Assembly: GCF_028372415.1 (NCBI RefSeq)
Contig: NC_092879.1
Location: 92,659,741 to 92,723,740, forward strand
From: Notamacropus eugenii
Lineage: Eukaryota > Chordata > Mammalia > Diprotodontia > Macropodidae
DNA: 64,000 nt
Direction: 5' to 3'
The notes beneath the pieces are model-generated. The model was not told the origin of the DNA, did not search any database, and saw only the letters and a list, made by a program, of their open reading frames with translations. Of the stretch, positions 43,476-54,651 are shown in pieces. The first letter of the stretch is position 1; every line of letters starts with the position of its first letter. The position numbers were made by a program, and so were the translations under genes.

Positions 43476-43959
43476 GCTTTTTCATTGGCACATGAGAGAG
43501 CAACTTGGACTTCAGTCTTTCTCCCAGACCTATACTTTAACTCATCTGTGTTCTGTGATGGACCAGGAAATATCCATTCCAAAGGAAAGGAGGAAGTGCC
43601 GTCCTGCTTCCCAGGGGGCTATCCCCTCTGAGGAAGGATGGTATGGGATGCAGTGCTTTTATTGCTGCTGTTCTCTCTGAGTCATTTGTTTTTCACTCTG
43701 GCTATCGCACTTAACTTCCAGTTTCTGTGGCTGTCCTGTGGGCACAATCATCATTTCTTGCTTGTAAAGAACTTTGTTATTTGAGGCCTTCCAGTTCATC
43801 TTCCATCTATCTATCATTCTGATTTTATATTTATATTTTTCCTTGATTTTGTATTCGGCCTTCAGAATGGGCATTGCTAGGCCACTGGATACTCTCTAGA
43901 CTTACTCTGGGACATCTATGATTTCAGTGATGTGGGTCTTCCCCCATGGACCCAAATTG

Positions 43960-44105
43960 CAGTAGTACTAGTTTTGGTGTCAAAGGACTTTGTCTCCAAT
44001 CCTGATTCTTCCATTTACTGGCTGTATGACTTTGGGCAAGCTACTTCCCCTGTATAGGTAGAGCTGAATCTTGAAGATTCCCTCTATTTCTGTGATCCCA
44101 TGAGC
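43960..44105 (+). mobile_element. MIR-like SINE, sense fragment
   Basis: ttactggctgtatgactttg followed by ggcaagctacttcccctg is the MIR core. Confidence 0.65.
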
Positions 44106-44669
44106 CTGTGAGCTCTTCTGTGACTCAGTAGAAGGTCTCCAAGAGCAAATGTGGCCACAAAATCCATTGACTTGCCCATAGATTAGCATTGAGTCTCTTA
44201 ACTAGGTTGGTCCTTAGATGACCACCACATAATTTGTTCCTGGTCTTGGACTGGGAAGTCTGATATAGGCCCTGCTAGAGCTTGGATTCTGAAGGTGTAG
44301 CCTTTTCCTTTTTGTCCAGATGAAGCATTGGAGGAAGGCCTTCTCTTCTCCAACTTGACTGTTACACAGAGCTTCGAGAAAAGCCAACCACCAAATTGGG
44401 AAGCAAGGGAACTTTTATGAAAATGATATGATGGGATAATTGATCATCTGGGACTTAGGGCTTCCACATTATACCTATTTTGCACAAATACAATCTGCAA
44501 ATTGCATGGACTGGAGGAGCTTTGTGGAGGCTTCCTTTGTCCTGGGTCTCTGAAGATACACCATTCCCTCCACTCTCAAATACTGCTGTCCCTATAAATG
44601 TTTATTTTAAGGCAATTTGAGGCAAATGAGAGAGAGGCAGGGACCCCATTACCTCTAGACTACCAAGAC

Positions 44670-44815
44670 ACTTCTCTTGCCTCAGTTTCCGCAACTGTAG
44701 AATGGATATAATGACACCTACTTCTCAGGGTCATGGTGAAGATCAAATGAGATAGTTGTAATGTGCTTAGCACAGTGCTGGCCTATAATAAGTGCTTAAT
44801 AAATGCTTGTTTCCT
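44670..44815 (+). mobile_element. MIR-like SINE, sense, 3' half
   Basis: cctcagtttccgcaactgta, tcaaatgagatagttgtaat and ttagcacagtgctggcctat with aataaatg. Confidence 0.75.
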
Positions 44816-45289
44816 TCCTTCCTCCCTAGGACAGAATAGACCTGCTTTAGAATAGATAGACTGGGCAGTTTCCCTGTGCCAGGGAAGAGGCCAGTTGGTG
44901 GTTAGAGGATCAGACCTCTGTCCTAGGGGAGCAAACTTAGTTCATCTTGGCCCTCTGGATATGCAGGAGTAGTCAGTCCTAAGGTAAGACTTATCAGGCA
45001 CCTTCTTGTCCACACTTTGACCACTCAGCTTTAAAGATGTCAGCGATTATTCTTGTCAAAGGGCCAGCTTGCAGGGGTGATGGCCTGGAGCATTGTCCAA
45101 ATCTCAGAAGATGAACTTTTCTTGGGAAAAAAGTTGGCATCTTTGGCTTCCTAGGTGTGAGGAAAGCCCAGGGTGGGAACTCTCTGCGCCAATGCAGACT
45201 AATGAGTTGTCTGTGCCTTACTGCTAGAAGTAGCTTAATTGGGATAAATGTGAAGGCTAGAATTTGGGGGGACCAGATGTGTGATATCT

Positions 45290-45390
45290 TTGGTAGAGAG
45301 AACTCCTAATGCAGAAACTTCCACCAGTGCTTAGCAGTACCTGCTCTGCAACTTAGTCATGGTTTTAGAGAAGTGCATGTAGTCTAATGG
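45290..45390 (-). mobile_element. Marsupial SINE tail fragment, antisense
   Basis: actcctaatgcagaaacttc and cagtacctgctctgcaactt are the reverse complement of the tail seen in the sense copies at 9445 and 48475. Confidence 0.55.
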
Positions 45391-45559
45391 GTTTGAAAAG
45401 GCAACTTCAAAAATAGAAGCTAGGGAAGAGATGCCTGAATAGCAGTTTGCAAAAGATCTGTAGGCCTTGGTGAACCACACACCTTAAGGGTGTGATGTGA
45501 TATGGCATCCAGAAAAACTAATGGAATTGTACTGGCCTCTTCCTTTTCATTCCATCCTC

Positions 45560-46990
45560 AACAATCTGTTCTGTAGTTGCATTCGTATACTTTATAGATT
45601 CTCGTTGCTTTTAATGGAATTTCTCTTTCTATCTCTTCCTGCTGGATTTTGTAGGTAATATACAGAAATGCTGATGATTTATGTGGATTTCCTGCAACAC
45701 ATTATTAATTGTTTCAACTGTTTTTAATTGTCTATATGTATTTATTCCCCTGATTTCTTTTTCTTCTTATTGCTGTATCTAGCATTTCTAGAACTATGTA
45801 TTGGTGGTAATGAGTATCTTTGCTTTACCACTGATCTCACTGGAGAGACCTCTAACCTTTTCTCATTACATATAATTTTTGTTCCTGATTTTAGACAGAT
45901 TCTACTTTCTGTTAAGGAAAAGTCCATTTATTCCTTTGCTTTCCAGTGTTGTGCTTTTTAAAAAAAAACCAGTTATATTTTGTCAGAAGCCTTTTAGCAT
46001 CTATTGATATAATAATATGGTTTTTTTATTATTTGTCATTAATAGAGCCTATTATATTTGTTATTAATATAACCTCTTTCCTTATATTGAATGAACCCTG
46101 CATGCCTTGTCTAAATCCAATCTTTTCATACTGTATGATCTTTTAAATATGTTGTTGTGGTCTGTTTGCTAATAGTTTATTATTTTTGTTTCAAAGTCCA
46201 TCAGGTATAGCGGTCTATAATTTTCTTTCTCTGCCTTGTCTCTCTCTGGTTTAGCTCTCAAGACCATATTTGCATCATGGATAGAGTATCGAAGGGTCCC
46301 TTCTCTTTCTGTTTTTGCAAGCTATTTATATAATATTGGAATTAATTTTTTTTTGGTTAATAAAATTCTCTTGTAAATCAATAACATCCTAGATCCTTTG
46401 GGAGTTCATTTATGACTAGTTCAAATTTATTTTTACTTAACTAATCTGTGTCTTTTTTGTCAGTCTGAGTGTTTTGTATTTTTAAAAGTAGTCACCATTT
46501 CATCTAATTTATCAGGTTTGTTGTCAGATAATTGTGCAAAGTAGTTTCTTATGGTTTCCTTCATTTCTTTTTTAACTGTCATGAATTTTCCTTTTTCACT
46601 TTTAACATGAAAAAATTTGGCTTTTCCCTCTGGAGATTGTTGATTTTTTCCCAAAAAACAAAATAAAACCCAACTTTTAATTTTATTTATCAATTCAGGT
46701 TTTTTTGCTTTCAATTTTGCTAATTTCTTTTTTCATTTTAGAACTTCTACTTTGGCGTTTAGTTGGAAGTTTTGGATTTGTTGCTTTCCTAGGTTTTTCT
46801 TTTAGTTGAATACCCAATTTATTGATTTGCTCTTTTATTGATGAAAGCATTTAGAGATATACATTTTCTCCTAAGAACTTCTTAACTCCCTTCCATAAAT
46901 TTTGGTGTGTTGTCTCATTGTTATGATTTTCTTGGATGAAATTTTCATTTGTTTCTATGATTTGTTCTTTGACCCGCCAATTTTTTAGAA
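45560..46990 (-). mobile_element. L1 ORF2 region, antisense
   Basis: It shares cagaaatgctgatgatttat with the copy near 41735. The minus frame 46460-46714 is lysine-rich (KKEMKETIRNYFAQLSDNKP), as expected for this LINE. Interrupted by stops. Confidence 0.75.
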
Positions 46991-48074
46991 TTTCTTTAAC
47001 TCATTAGTAACCCCAAATACTTTCCCTCTGTTGTGGCCTCAAGCCTAGGTTAATACTATAAATTGGGAGGAGAGGGCTATGCAAATCCCTAGGGGAGGTG
47101 AGGCTTACTGGAGAGGAAAGAAAGTTTTGATTTTTTATGGACTTAGATGCAAATCCTTTGCATTTTCTGCTGGGTGAAATAAATTCTGTCCTACATTTGT
47201 CTTGTTGGCCTGAGTGCTTCCTTGGAAACTGAGGGCTCTCTACCTTTTCTGTAAGGACATAGGCATAATTCCAAAAATCTCTTATTCTTGAGGGAAACCT
47301 TAGGTGGGGACACAAGCCCAAAAGAGATTATAGTAAGATGTCCCCCAAACTAGACCTGGTTAATGGAAACTCAGAGCTATGGTTCTGGGAAGGAGCTTTT
47401 TATTTCAAAATTCAAGGAGAGAGGAGAGAATTATTCCTGTAGGCCAAGTGGAGAGTTTGCAGCTTCGGAGGGCCTGGAATAAATAAGAGAAATGCTTTAA
47501 GGCAGAGACTCTAGAGACCCAGCCTCCCGAAAATATTTTGACGTTCATCTTATCCCTGGCCCAGCAGGAGCGTTCCTAAAACCAACATGCTAACAGCACA
47601 ACTTAAACCTCCAAAGAAGGACTCAGAGCAAAGGCCTGCTTCCTAAGTAGGGGCAGTTAAGAATGCTTGAATTTTCTCTCTAGAAAATGGGCTCCCAGGG
47701 CCCTGAATCAACAACATTTATGAATGTGCGCCTGGGAGAAAGATCTGACAGTAGGCTGGAGGAGGGTGAAATTTATCAGTCCCATTCAATCCCTCCATGA
47801 GAGCTAGCCACTGGGGCTCCCCAAACTTCTTTGGAATCCATCAACTTGTAGGGGAGGGACAAGGCAGCACAAAAAGCCAAAGGAAATAATGCTAGCAAAA
47901 GAGGTACCGGGGAACCGGCAAGGGGCTGATGAATGGACACTGGATAAGGGCAACAAGAGGCCTCTAGTTAAAGCCTGAGGAGCCAAGTGAGAATGAGTAC
48001 ACAGATGGCTGAGATGCCAAACTTCCTCTTTCACCAATTGGAGACCATTCGCATCGAACTCAACTTCATCTATC
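46991..48074 (+). other. Intergenic, no gene recognised
   Basis: Less AT-rich than the L1 before it. The longest frames are short and show no homology I recognise. It might contain an old LTR but nothing is diagnostic. Confidence 0.35.
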
Positions 48075-48340
48075 AATCAATGAATTGTTCAGCATCCATT
48101 TATTAAGGGCCTGCTCTGTGCCAGACGCTGTGAATGAGAGTACAAAGAATGAAACAGTTTCTCCCTCCAAGAAGTCTGTGTTCTGTTGGGAGAGACAACA
48201 TGTACATACACAAGTTTATGCAAAGTGTGTACAAAGTAATACAAGGTAATTTGCGGGGCAGGAGATTTGAAAAAGCTTTGCGTAGGAGGCAGCATTTGGA
48301 GTTAGCTTTGAAAGAAGCCAGAGATTCTAAGAGGTGGAGG
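48075..48340 (-). mobile_element. L2 3' end, antisense
   Basis: catccatttattaagggcct and tgtgccagacgctgtgaatg then gttgggagagacaaca are the antisense L2 3' end. Confidence 0.8.
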
Positions 48341-48474
48341 TGTGTATCAAATCAACTTATTCTCTTTTTGTCCAGATCAGTTAAGGACAGCCCCATGGAG
48401 TACCGATGGCAAAGCCTCCCCAGTTGAATGTCTTAAATGTCTTTATTCTATAGAGAGAGGCTTCAGGGAATGGG

Positions 48475-48690
48475 AGATGGAGAGTCGAGGTCTGGAGCCA
48501 GGAAGACTTGGCTTCAGTCTCAGTCCTGACACATACTAGCTGTGTGATCCTGGGCAAATCACTTGATCTCTCCATGCTCTAGCAACTCTGAGGCTTAAGT
48601 TGCAAAGAAAATGCTATCTACATTGGTAGGAGTTTCTGGATCTGGGAGTTCTCTCTACCAATGAAATCCCAAATGCATTCCCTGTTATAA
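48475..48690 (+). mobile_element. Marsupial SINE (WSINE/MAR1-like), sense
   Basis: ggtctggagccaggaagact, gtgtgatcctgggcaaatca and the distinctive tail ctctctaccaatgaaatccc. Confidence 0.8.
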
Positions 48691-48814
48691 AGACTGCTGA
48701 ATTCCATGGAGGCATCTGTCTGTACTAATTTATCCTTCTGTCACTTGCCTCATCTGCCACAATCCTAAAGTTCCTAAAGCCTAGGGTTCATGTTGAAGAA
48801 TTTCCAATAGAAAG

Positions 48815-48905
48815 TAAACTCCTGGAGAGATTCTATCTTTGTCTCCCCAGTGCCTCGAATAGCACTTGGCACTAGTAGTGGTGACTAAATCTTTGTTGAA
48901 TTGAA
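48815..48905 (+). mobile_element. L2 3' end, sense
   Basis: tttgtctccccagtgcctcg to cttggcact and ctttgttgaattgaatc. Confidence 0.75.
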
Positions 48906-48999
48906 TCAAAGAAAATGAAGCCACTTGCAATCTTTTCCCAACAGTGTCAAGACTGGTATGTCTTTCCCGATTGCCTTCTCCCTTGACCTACTTCTCCCT

Positions 49000-50100
49000 G
49001 TTTGCATTCCTAACATCAGAAATAAAGCAGGAGCTAGAGATGTAGCTAGGGCTTGGGGGAAGGCTTGGCTAGTCTGGAAGAGTTCTGAACCCTGCCAGGA
49101 AGTGGGGTCAGTTTGCCCATCATTGACCCTAAAGGGGAAAGCTCACCCAAAACCCAAAGACTTGACTTCCTTGGGCTTCTCTGGCTCTTGTTTGTCAGTG
49201 GCCTAGCCATCGTGCTGGGCTTCACTCTCTCTACCAAATGGAGGAAGAGCTCCTAGCCTATGTGACCTTCAGCTACCCTACCCAAGCCAGTCCGTGTGGG
49301 AGAGCTCCTGAAGACCCAGAAAATCCTTGGCTAAGGGGCTTCAGTTCAGAGCTTTGGATGTTTTTAATCTATAAAATAAGGGGATTGGACTTGATAATCT
49401 TGAAGTTGTCTGTCCTGTATAGACGAGGTTCTCAAGTGATAGCTTCAGAATTGGCAATGGGGTACTCAGAGTACCCCATTTTCTTTCTGGCCTCCTGGAG
49501 GCTGAGGGAGTGAGAGAAGGAGCAGACTGTTGGAGAATGTTTTGAGGGGGTAAATCCTAAGCCTCAGCTGAGTTCTCCAAGTGGAAGGAAAGTACCTGGT
49601 AGAGAAAGTTGGCTTCCCAAAGAATATGAATCTCCCAGGGCACAGTGAAAAGGATTATTACCAGGGGGAGGGGACTGGGATGGAGTGGGGTGTGGGGAAT
49701 ATGAGAGCACAGTAGGATTAGGAAGAGAGCACAGGAGGCCAGAGCAAGGGGAGAGTGCAAGAGGTAAGAAATACCATTGGACTAACCAGCCTCTTGGGTC
49801 CATTCCGACTCAAGACACTGAAATTTGGGAGTGTTGGGGTATTGCTCAGAGGGCTTAAAAGGGAAGGCTAAAGGAGATTTTCTGAGGTAGTTTGTGGGAT
49901 GGTTCAAGACCCTGTCAGGTGAGGAGGCCTGTGTTGCAGCAGCCTTGACCAACCTGACTCTTTTCTCTGTGGAGCTTCTCTTCCACAGTTGGTTACCTCC
50001 CACCCACTTCTGTGATTCCCAAGCTTCTGGTAAATTGGGCCCAGCAGCAGGGGTGTTATGTAACCAAATGAGGTGCTCTATTTAGACCAAAGCTAGGCTG
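49000..50100 (+). other. Intergenic; perfect 11-bp hairpin, no gene seen
   Basis: The inverted repeat aatggggtact / agtaccccatt lies at 49456-49480 with a 3-base spacer. The rest is moderately GC-rich DNA without a supported exon. Confidence 0.6.
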
Positions 50101-50104
50101 CAGT

Positions 50105-50705
50105 CAAAGAGTACTAGGCTAGGCAGCAGAAGTTGAGGATTCTGGTCCTGACTCTATAACCTTGGGCATATCACTTAACCTTTGGGAGTGTCATTTGGAA
50201 AAAGGAGGTATTAATGCATTGCGTTTATCTGTGTCCCCTCCTCCCTCTCAGGGCTATTGTGAGGATGAATTCAAAGAGGGCCATAGGCCTAGAGCTAAAA
50301 GGGACCTCTAAGGTCTAACCCTTTTACTCCTAACTCCTTTTACAGATGAAGAAACTGAGGCCCAAGGAGCTTAAGTGACTTGCCCAAGGTCAAACAGGTG
50401 AGCAAATATCGAGGCAGGATTTGAACCCAGATCTATCTAATCCAAAGTATGATAAAAACTCAAGGTCACATGACAACAGCAAGCAGACAAGTTAGTCCAA
50501 GGAATGGAATCAGCTCCCTGCTCCTGAGGGTAGACCTTCCTGCTACCAAGACATACCACCATCCCCCCCCCCCCATCTGTGCTTTATGTCACCACTCTGC
50601 AATGGTCTAGTGGAAAGAATGCCAGAATTGGAGTCAGAAGACTTGAGTTCAAATCCCAGCTCTGCTACTTATAATCTCTGTGATCCTGTTAAAGTCAGTT
50701 CCCTA
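50105..50705. mobile_element. Cluster of three SINE fragments
   Basis: A sense MIR-like copy (50105-50278; ccttgggcatatcacttaac), an antisense one (50280-50455; gaagaaactgaggcccaagg) and a sense head fragment (50595-50705; ggagtcagaagacttgagtt). A C run of about 11 bases lies near 50566-50576. Confidence 0.7.
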
Positions 50706-53440
50706 TGAGACATAACTAGGAGCTCTGTAGCCCTCTGCAAAGGACGGAGAAGAGGGGTGAAAGAGTAGAAGTACCACGATGATGGTGGCAGCTTTGGACC
50801 AGTTGTGCCTCATGATGACAAGACAGAGGATCTCACTCTTTGATGCATGAGCATGGTCCTTTGCAGATGAGCTGCCAACTCCCAAAGATGGTCCTTCATG
50901 AGAACGTGGGATGATCTTTAGCTCCAGAAAAAGAGGCCACAAGTGGCTTTCCTTCCTAGGGCAAAGACCCCCCTCCCCAAGTCCTCTGTCACCACCACTA
51001 CCATGAGTCTATTTTTGCTTGGAATGTATCTGACTCAGAACTTGGCCTAAAAGCTTAGAGATATTAAAAGAGATGTAGATGCCAAGAAGAAATCCCCTAG
51101 CTCTTAATGCCAGCCTCAGGAACATCTGCTCAGCATGCTAATCAAAACCTTGAAGATTCTCTTTCCTGTCCATCCATGGCACCTCTTCTTTTCTGGCCTG
51201 CGTACCTTTCTTCACCCTTTGAGCTACTGAGCTGCCTTGAAGGGCAAAGACCAACATGACACCTACTTTGTGCCTTTGTTCTACACTTTATTGCTTCTCT
51301 TGGACTCTGGGGAGCCCTCAGTCTGCCTGTGAGAGTCTGCCACCAGAATCATTGTGTTTAAGTAGGAAGTACTAGTTTGGAAGAGTGCTCTCTCCCCTTC
51401 CCTCTTTAATTGTGGATTCCTCATGTGTGGAGTGATCAAATGCTTTGCTCCCTAGGCAGGACAGGGTCCCAATGTTAATAGTGGGACAAAGCCCAAAGCT
51501 TGCCCATTTTGACCCTGGTCAATGCTAGGGAACACATGGTGATGCAAGGGCACTAGCCCCATTCTGAAAAGTGGCCAAGTATTGGTCTCTCAAAGCAACG
51601 ACTTGGAAGTCAGCACATAGGGCTAATATAGCGAATTTTGTACAGTTTAGACCCTGAGAAAACAGATCCCACCTTGTCACACATCATACCTTCCTCACAA
51701 GAAAAACAACAAATGCTGCATGTCCTCTGTGTTTTAGACACAGCTCTTCCAGAACCTATTTAGGTGGTTAATTTGTTATTTGGACCCGAGCGTTGTTAGA
51801 CTTGGGGAGAGAAGCCTTCAGGTGTGTCTCTTCAACTTAAGCCATTTGGATTTTTGAACAAGAAAAATTTCATAATATGATAAAACATAGTTATACAACT
51901 TTGGGTGAAGTACAAGTTAATAATTTGCTTCATCAATCCAGAACAAGTCATTTCATCTTGAAGTTTTCTTCAAACCACTCAGTCCTTCTATGATTCCCCT
52001 CAACAAAGCCCAGCTGGTGCCTGAAGTCACCAAGAGATGACTTACCTCTGTTCTGATCCCTTTGGGGATAGGGTAAGGCAAAGGGCCCTGTTCTAAGTCT
52101 GATTGTCTCTTTTAGTCCATTTTCCAGGGTCTTAGCTTTCTTTCTTGGTGACTTTTTATGCTCTTTCTTTAAAGAAAGGCATTAGATCTAGGAGAAAAAA
52201 GAAGATTTTAGTGGAAGAGAAGTTCAGTTAAGCACCAAAAAAGTTTCCTTCCTTCAGGTAGAAAGTCCAAGTCTGGAAAGAACTTTAGAAGGAACATTTC
52301 TTTCTTTTTTCCCATGAAACTAAAAGGAGGCTTTAACAGGCTTCTACCAACCCAAGGCAAGAGCACACTGCAAGCCCCACCCTCACACCCCTGCCCAGCC
52401 ACTTCACGAAAACCCCAGCCAAGACTGAGTCCCTCCTAAGAAGAAACTCCAATAGCAGACTGAGGGTTGGAGTGGATCAGGAAGCCCCAGGAGCCTCCCT
52501 CCAGTTGCTCATTGCAGCCCCTATCCCCACAGATGTTGCTGGGGCCTGGCCTCATCCCTTTGGGGCTGGTGGCCTCATTTGTAGGATGACTCCAAGAATG
52601 GCAAGAAGAAGTTTGGCGGTTCTACGGTAAATCAAAAGAATCAGCTCTCCTTCCTGCCTTCTTGGTAGGCAGGAAGTTGTAGGCACAGTCCTACTCCCTT
52701 TCCCCATATTCTCTCTCTGCCTTCTCCCACCCCCAACCATTCTAGTGACCATTGAAGCCTCTTTGCATTAGGCTACCACAATCTCAAGCATAATCTGCCT
52801 GTCATTAACTGAGCTTTCCAGAGAGCACTCCAGAGACCCACAATCACTCAGCTTCAATTACTGCTGCAGAAACCACAAGCTAACCAAATCATCTTGCACT
52901 ATTACTCCCACTTGATAAGTGGGGGAAACTGAGGTACAGAGAACCAATGAAATGAGTTTACAGTTTTTTTAAAATCATCAGACTGTTTTGTGTTGCTTTC
53001 CTCTTCCTATCCATAAGAGAAAGATCAAGCATAGTGCTAGGCACGGAAGGGTGACTTTGTGGGTACGGGTCTGTTCCCCTTACAGGCAGCCAAGACAGTA
53101 GGCTACATAGGCACAACTAGCTCACAGTCAGAAAACTGGAGAGGACAATTTCACCTTTCAGTTTCTCTTGACTTCTTTGGAGTTGTCCATCTAATTGGTA
53201 ATCACAACTTAACTGTTAACTTTAATGACCACAATTGATCTGTCCTCATTGACTGATCTGAGCCCCACTTTTTGGTGGAATGGGATAGGTCAAGCCCCAA
53301 GAGATTCTGAAAAAGGAAAGACCGAGTGCTCATACCAGAAGAGTCTTCTAGAAATTAAAGATAAATAGGCCTGTGGAGCTCCAGGGTTGAACCACTGCAA
53401 GCCCATCAGAGACAAACAAAAAATGGGAAAAGATCATACT
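50706..53440 (+). other. Intergenic upstream of the putative DRP2 promoter; nothing recognised
   Basis: Single-copy-looking sequence with few obvious repeats. Open frames are short and show no homology I know. Being repeat-poor next to a candidate promoter, it could hold enhancers, but no motif is shown. Confidence 0.35.
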
Positions 53441-53444
53441 TCTG

Positions 53445-53515
53445 TATGGCTTGCTTGTATTTGTATGCCTGGAACTTAGCAAAGTACCTGGCACTTAGGA
53501 AGTGCTTATGAAATA
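53445..53515 (+). mobile_element. L2 3' end, sense
   Basis: cttagcaaagtacctggcac followed by agtgcttatgaaatact. Confidence 0.65.
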
Positions 53516-53664
53516 CTCTGTCAATCAAATCCTAGCTCATTTGGAGCAGGAAACAGTAGCAGATGTGAAACCCAAAATGGTCCCAGTTTACAGAGCCAAG
53601 TCAGTTAGGGTCCCCCTCAGCACAGGAAATTGCTCTTTGCCTCTCTGGGGGACCTTGGATTTCT

Positions 53665-53762
53665 TAAGTCTTTCTGTGTGCCAGGAACTATCCTAGGTGC
53701 TGAAGATACAAAGACAAAACTAAGATAATGCCTGCCCTCATCAAACTTACAGTCTACAAAAG
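53665..53762 (-). mobile_element. L2 3' end, antisense
   Basis: tctgtgtgccaggaactatc then tgctgaagatacaaagac and cctcatcaaacttacagtct. Confidence 0.75.
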
Positions 53763-54349
53763 GCTAAAGGTAATGGTCCCAATGTTTCTAGTGGAGATGG
53801 CATGGGGGAGTCCATTCTCCCCTCCCCCTTTCTGGATGCCCAAGTTCACCATGTGACTTTTGAATGCCTCCCAAACATTCTGAGTTGGTATTTGTATCCC
53901 TCTGGACCCTGATGCAGGTGAAGATAGTAAAGGCTGGGATTGAGGGGTTGGGGAGAAGAAAGGTGGTCTGGGGCATGGAGAGGGGGTTGCCCAAGCTCTT
54001 TGAGGTCCATTTTGCTTCCTATACAGGTTAAGACCCTTTGGATATGTCAGTGTAAGGGAGGATGAGGGCAAAGCTGAGAACTGAGAAGGGATTGAGCCTT
54101 GTCTGTTCCCTGGGGAGGTTGCTCCCGTCCCACCATTTTTCTCCCCCCAAGAGAACCCAGAGCCCCACCTGGCTGCTGGGGTGGCTTGTGTCTGTGGTAA
54201 GTGGGACTCCGATACCTCCTCAGCACGCTCTTTCATGTCCTCCCCCCTTTGTGGACTCATCTCTCCCACCCCCTCCCAAGCACCCCGGTCTCTGAGGGCT
54301 CCTCCTCCTCCTCCTCCTGTTTCCTCCCCAGAGCCCCCACCCCCCTCAG

Positions 54350-54651
54350 CCCGCCAGCTTTTCAGGATTGTCCTTTCTTCTCCTGCGTTCGCCCAGTCAA
54401 GGGTATCTTCGCCTGCGGTCCGAGTGATGCTGTTAGACCTGGCGTTATGATTGCATAGCGACACAGAAGCAGGAGGAGGAGGGGGAGGGGAAGGGAGGAG
54501 GGGAGGGGGAGGGAGGAGAAGGGAAGGAGGGTGGAAGAGGCAGAGGAGGAGAGTGTGCACACAGCGACTTCTTTGCTGATTCACAGAGGCAGGCAGTTCA
54601 GCGCCTTGCCTTCAGCTGCCGCCTGCTTCTGCGACCTGACAGGATTGCAAG
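54350..54651 (+). promoter_or_regulatory. DRP2: Candidate CpG-enriched promoter and first non-coding exon, probably of DRP2
   Basis: About eleven CpG dinucleotides occur in about 300 bases, against scarcely any in the surrounding sequence. No TATA box is evident. A 61-base pure purine run (54471-54531) is followed by cagcgacttctttgctgatt and a stretch ending ggattgcaag at 54651 before gtaggc, a good splice donor. DRP2 (dystrophin-related protein 2) follows CENPI on the same strand in eutherians, and that synteny is the only basis for the gene name. No DRP2 coding exon was found before 64000. Alternatively it is the promoter of an unannotated RNA. Confidence 0.5.
54471..54531 (+). repeat. Polypurine (GGA/GGGGA) tract in the candidate promoter
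   Basis: Sixty-one consecutive purines with several G runs. Long minus-strand frames through it (53754-54584) are Pro/Ser/Leu low complexity and not a gene. Confidence 0.95.

Noticed and set aside
53754..54584. 276-codon open frame on the minus strand
   Set aside because: It runs through the polypurine tract and CpG region, is Pro/Ser/Leu/Gly low complexity and shows no domain. It is a compositional artefact antisense to the putative promoter.
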